The position numbers and the translations under genes are program-made. The notes beneath the pieces were generated by a model. The model was not told the origin of the DNA. It did no database searches and saw only the letters and a list, made by a program, of their open reading frames with translations. Below are positions 6,062-8,771 of a DNA stretch of 8,771 nt, piece by piece. The first letter of the stretch is position 1. Each line of letters begins with the position of its first letter. The DNA comes from Sulfurovum sp. (GTDB lineage: Bacteria; Campylobacterota; Campylobacteria; Campylobacterales; Sulfurovaceae): contig DQSX01000033.1 of NCBI GenBank assembly GCA_015663065.1, positions 1 to 8,771 of the forward strand. The letters are read 5' to 3'.

Positions 6062-7015
6062 ATGAAAAAACTACTTTTGACCTCAATGGTTACGGCAAGC
6101 CTGCTTACCGGTGGTCAGATCGATACTGGTACTATTACAGAAACTGAATCTACAGAGACTATCGGGACAGAAGAGAGAACCTACTGGGAGATCGCTACAT
6201 TTAAGCCCAAACAGCCTCTGACAGATGAAGAATTAAAACAGAGAGTGATCTATACAAATATTATCGGTGCAGGTGTCATAGCTGCCTGGGGTACTACTTT
6301 TTGGGACTATTTCGATAGCAAACCGGTCATGCGAAATGAAGGATGGTTCGGGAAAGATACCAAATATGGCGGTGCCGATAAATTAGGTCACCTCTACTCT
6401 ACCTATCTCTGGTCACTGGGTTTTGCTTCTTTGTATGAATACTGGGGTATGAGTGAAGACGATTCTTTGCTCTACGGACCGATCACCTCATGGGTGTTCC
6501 AGGGGATGATGGAAGTGGGTGACTCTTTCAGTTCCTCACAGGGTTTCTCATATGAGGACCTGGTCATGAACACAGCAGGTGCAGCTTTTTATTATGTACG
6601 TGAAAAATACCCCTCTGTCAAATCAAAACTGGATCTTCGTTTAGAGTATATCCCTGATTTCAACTCTGATGTCGATATCTTTACCCAGTATAACTCTATG
6701 AAGTACCTCTTTGCTTTGAAATTTTCCGGATTTGAAGAGATGGAAGATACGCCTATGAAGTATTTAGAACTACAGCTTGGGTATTACACAAGAGGATACC
6801 AGGACCGTAACAATTATAATAGCAAAGAGCGTGTCGCCTATGTCGGTGTGGGTATCAATACATCAGAAGTACTCAAATCCATGGGTTGGCACAAGACAAG
6901 CAAGATCCTCAACTATTATCAACTCCCGTATACCTATCTGCCTTTTGGCTATGATTTTGATTCAGAGTCTAGTGTCGCACCCTATTCCAGACCGTATTAC
7001 GGAGACAGAAAGTAA
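6062..7015 (+). CDS. DUF2279/YfiM-like envelope protein
   Basis: The ATG follows AGGAAG (6048-6053) with an 8-base spacer. The 317-residue product has a signal-like leader (MKKLLLTSMVTASLLTGG), then a Thr/Glu-rich stretch (21-38). The centre has the DUF2279 signature: a hydrophobic helix (63-80), EGWFG (93-97), GGADKLGHLYSTY (103-115) with Asp106, Lys107 and His110, and EVGDSFSSSQGFSYEDLVMN (151-170), then an AG-rich helix. These match the DK-x-x-H and E-x-x-D-x-x-x-x-x-GfS-x-x-D-x-x-x-N pattern of E. coli YfiM and relatives, whose function is unknown. The C-terminal 110 residues are rich in Tyr and alternating strands (LELQLGYYTRGY, YVGVGINTSEVL) and could be an outer-membrane or periplasmic beta domain. 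It is transcribed alone, convergent with the EamA gene 6 bases away. Confidence 0.8.
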   Translation: MKKLLLTSMVTASLLTGGQIDTGTITETESTETIGTEERTYWEIATFKPKQPLTDEELKQRVIYTNIIGAGVIAAWGTTFWDYFDSKPVMRNEGWFGKDTKYGGADKLGHLYSTYLWSLGFASLYEYWGMSEDDSLLYGPITSWVFQGMMEVGDSFSSSQGFSYEDLVMNTAGAAFYYVREKYPSVKSKLDLRLEYIPDFNSDVDIFTQYNSMKYLFALKFSGFEEMEDTPMKYLELQLGYYTRGYQDRNNYNSKERVAYVGVGINTSEVLKSMGWHKTSKILNYYQLPYTYLPFGYDFDSESSVAPYSRPYYGDRK

Positions 7016-7021
7016 AAGTAC

Positions 7022-7891
7022 TTACTGCTGTTTTTTTATATTGGCGATAAATAACCCTAAAACAATGAACAACAGTGCAAAAGCAATATTGGACGTAAAA
7101 GGTTCAGAAAGGAACCATACGCCCATAAAAGTACCTACCAGCGGTACGATATAGTTACTTAAAGAAGTAAATGTCGGTCCCGATACCCTTATGAGATTCA
7201 AATACAAAATATAGACGATCCCTGAAGAAAAAATACCTATGATCAACACAGAAAGTATACTCTCTTTGCCCCTAGGCATCACAGGTGAATTTAAAAACCA
7301 GATCAAAAGCATCGGCAGTGCATAAACAGCCAGTATAAAACATGTGGCATGCACAGAAGAGATCTCTCGAGGAATTTTCTCCATCAGAATGAGTGCCAGA
7401 GCAAAACAGGCTGCTGCCATAAAGATGGCAACATAGCCAAGTGCAGACCCGGCAAAATCATCTGCCGAAGGGTTCACCAATACGATCAGGCCCACAAAAG
7501 CCAGCGTCATACCGATGATCTCATAGACAGAGGTTTTATGCCCTTTTTTAAAACCCACCTCCAACAGTACTGTCAGCATAGGGATCATCCCCATAATGAT
7601 CGCCGCCACAGAAGAGGAGACAGACATTTGCCCAAAACCGATAAGCCAGAACGGTATGGCTGCTTCCGCTGCACCAATGACAATGAACAATCCTATGAGT
7701 TTTTTAGTAAGTACAAGTGACTGTGAACGTTGAGCAGGGATCAGAGTAATAAGCAGACTCAAGGTCACAAAGCCTATGAACATACGCCAGGCGGTCAGTC
7801 CAAAGGCAGAAAAATCATGCAGGGCTATGGCATTAAAAACGTATTGTGAACCCCAGATAAGACCAATAAAAAGTAAAAGGATATATTTCAT
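7022..7891 (-). CDS. EamA/DMT-family inner-membrane transporter
   Basis: The 289-residue protein has about ten hydrophobic helices arranged as two EamA repeats, roughly residues 1-140 and 150-289. The N-terminal GLIWGSQYVFNAIAL and the second-repeat end YIVPLVGTFMGVWFLSEPFT are typical of drug/metabolite transporters of the RhaT/YdcZ type. Such proteins export or import small metabolites such as amino acids; the substrate cannot be predicted. The length (near 300) is normal and the protein looks intact. The start ATG at 7891 has no Shine-Dalgarno sequence, and a TATAAT on the same strand (7903-7898) ends only 6 bases before it, so the mRNA may be leaderless or nearly so. The 3' end meets the DUF2279 gene with 6 bases between stops and no hairpin. 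Confidence 0.93.
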   Translation of the reverse strand: MKYILLLFIGLIWGSQYVFNAIALHDFSAFGLTAWRMFIGFVTLSLLITLIPAQRSQSLVLTKKLIGLFIVIGAAEAAIPFWLIGFGQMSVSSSVAAIIMGMIPMLTVLLEVGFKKGHKTSVYEIIGMTLAFVGLIVLVNPSADDFAGSALGYVAIFMAAACFALALILMEKIPREISSVHATCFILAVYALPMLLIWFLNSPVMPRGKESILSVLIIGIFSSGIVYILYLNLIRVSGPTFTSLSNYIVPLVGTFMGVWFLSEPFTSNIAFALLFIVLGLFIANIKKQQ

Positions 7892-7895
7892 ATAG

Positions 7896-7925
7896 ATATT
7901 ATAACAGCTTATTTGATTATAATAT
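7896..7925. promoter_or_regulatory. Symmetric divergent promoter, two TATAAT boxes in an inverted repeat
   Basis: A perfect 9-base inverted repeat, atattataa (7896-7904) and ttataatat (7917-7925), is separated by 12 bases. Each arm contains a consensus -10 box: TATAAT on the minus strand at 7903-7898 facing the EamA gene, and TATAAT on the + strand at 7918-7923 facing the 7963 gene. The rightward leader would be about 30 bases and include AAGGA (7953-7957). No -35 consensus is visible for either. Confidence 0.5.
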
Positions 7926-7962
7926 TGTATTTAAACTTTACAACTATTAATTAAGGATCAAA

Positions 7963-8430
7963 ATGTTTAAAACTTTTCTACTCATCTTACTTTTTATGGG
8001 ACAAGTACATGCTGTCACGGCATATGATATTGTTGGCAGTTGGTACAGTTCATTAAGAACAGTGAACAATGGTACAGAGGTCATTGAAAAAGAGTCTTTA
8101 AAATTTAACGCCAACAATACATTTATGCTTGTCATCCTGGTGGATCTTAACAAAGGTCCCGCTTATGTCAAAGATCTGCGTGTTGAAATTGCAGGTAACT
8201 GGGAAGCAAAAGGAAATGCTCTTATTTATACTATAAATTCTGTAAATGTACCTTCGGTAAAAGATGTATATCAGGTCTCTAAACAATCTCTTGACAATTT
8301 AGCATCAAGCTTTAAATCAAAATGGGTAAGTGACAAGATTCATATCTTCAAAATAGTCTCATTTGAAGCAAAAAAATTAACTGTTAAAAACGGAAGAGGT
8401 GTCATAACAAAATATAAACGTCTCTATTAG
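7963..8430 (+). CDS. Small exported lipocalin-like protein, function unknown
   Basis: The ATG follows AAGGA (7953-7957) with a 5-base spacer. The 155-residue product has a signal peptide with a probable cut after VHA (17) or VTA (20). The mature part begins YDIVGSW (21-27), then LKFNANNTFML (46-56), VEIAGNWEAKGNALIYTI (74-91) and a basic end (LTVKNGRGVITKYKRLY). The GxW start and the alternating LxFxxxxTF and GxWxxxxxxLxYT strands resemble lipocalin-like beta-barrel domains of the type that bind small ligands in the periplasm, but no specific family can be named. It has no cysteine and no lipobox. It is transcribed alone, divergent from EamA, and ends in a strong terminator whose loop holds its stop codon. 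Confidence 0.78.
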   Translation: MFKTFLLILLFMGQVHAVTAYDIVGSWYSSLRTVNNGTEVIEKESLKFNANNTFMLVILVDLNKGPAYVKDLRVEIAGNWEAKGNALIYTINSVNVPSVKDVYQVSKQSLDNLASSFKSKWVSDKIHIFKIVSFEAKKLTVKNGRGVITKYKRLY

Positions 8431-8448
8431 TACCGACGTTTATATTTT
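8409..8448. terminator. Bidirectional terminator with the stop codon in its loop
   Basis: A perfect 14-base stem, 8409-8422 with 8435-8448, encloses a 12-base loop (tctattagtacc). The stem centre is aaacgtc/gacgttt. T runs lie on both sides when read from either strand (tttatattttt rightward, tttatatttt leftward), so it can end the rightward exported-protein gene and the leftward EAL fragment. The TAG of the rightward gene (8428-8430) lies in the loop. Confidence 0.8.
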
Positions 8449-8451
8449 TGT

Positions 8452-8748
8452 TTAAGCTGTCTCTTCCATAAGTGATCTTTTCACTGCACTGTACTCAGCA
8501 TAATACGCTTTAAACTGCTCTTTTCTTAATGGTCTTGAAAAATAATAGCCCTGAAAAATATCACATCCATTCTTTAAAAGAAAGTCAAACTGCTCTTTGG
8601 TCTCTACACCTTCTGCCACAGTTTTCAGATGAAAGATCTTTGCCATCGTCAAGATTGTGGTGATCATCAGCTCATCCGATTCATATATACCACCCCAATT
8701 AATCCCAACAACTTTTCTAAAATCCTTATTCTCTCCTAGTCTGTAGCC
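8452..8748 (-). pseudogene. EAL-domain remnant (c-di-GMP phosphodiesterase C-terminus)
   Basis: The frame is open from just after a TAA at 8751-8749 to the stop at 8454-8452. Possible start ATG at 8667 gives 71 residues. From DELMITTILTMAK onward it is clearly the end of an EAL domain, with TVAEGVET (residues 16-23), the Cys-x-x-Phe-QGYYFSRPL segment (35-47) and a short tail. AEGVE carries one of the catalytic glutamates, but the EAL motif, the DDFGTG loop and the catalytic lysine of the full domain (about 240 residues) are absent. Upstream residues in the same frame (ENKDFRKVVGINWGGIYES) do not match the expected KIDxSF block well. It is therefore probably a truncated, inactive fragment, although the coding part is well preserved. 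It shares the terminator at 8409-8448 with its convergent neighbour. Confidence 0.72.
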
Positions 8749-8758
8749 TTAGGCTACA
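8742..8758. repeat. 17-base dyad at the broken edge of the EAL fragment
   Basis: Perfect arms tgtagcc (8742-8748) and ggctaca (8752-8758) surround tta. The dyad contains the in-frame stop that closes the EAL frame upstream. No transposase is seen in the remaining 13 bases. It may mark the end of an inserted element or an old junction. Confidence 0.4.
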
Positions 8759-8771
8759 CTTTTCTCCTCAA

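Overview
The window looks like a stretch of a Campylobacterota (epsilonproteobacterial) chromosome, most like Sulfurovum or Sulfurimonas. This is an inference from moderate-to-low GC, A-rich Shine-Dalgarno sequences of the TAAGGA/AAGGA type, lysine-rich exported proteins, and the protein families present. No rRNA, tRNA, CRISPR array or complete insertion sequence is visible.

Layout. Bases 1-170 hold no gene I can support, but carry a short direct repeat (ctgacccct type) close to where a decayed NnrS-like C-terminal fragment begins (about 171-458, + strand). A hairpin follows at 474-505. On the minus strand, 642-527 encodes a tiny exported peptide whose frame appears broken at a run of six A. 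Bases 3681-694 are a compact minus-strand operon: an exported YkuD L,D-transpeptidase, an exported RNase T2 with a long N-terminal extension, and a Pif1-like helicase. Its genes overlap by 1 and 11 bases, which implies translational coupling.

Divergent from that operon, 3752-5988 (+) holds a small cysteine-containing lipoprotein, a CitE-like (HpcH/HpaI superfamily) protein and an MltB-type lytic transglycosylase. A palindromic repeat supplies the end of the citE-like gene. Next are a DUF2279/YfiM-like envelope protein (6062-7015, +) and, convergent with a 6-base gap, an EamA/DMT permease (7891-7022, -). The EamA gene shares a symmetric divergent promoter region with a small exported lipocalin-like protein (7963-8430, +). 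That gene ends in a strong bidirectional terminator facing a truncated EAL-domain fragment (8748-8452, -).

Functionally, the middle of the window is dominated by the cell envelope: L,D-transpeptidase, lytic transglycosylase, lipoprotein, DUF2279 protein and several exported small proteins. A periplasmic or secreted RNase and a cytoplasmic helicase are bound into the same transcription unit. Both ends of the window carry gene remnants (NnrS, EAL) next to short repeats, suggesting past rearrangement. I do not see a clear defence or mobile system. The most unusual items are the coupled ykuD-rnaseT2-helicase operon, the frame-broken micropeptide, and the mirror-symmetric divergent promoter.
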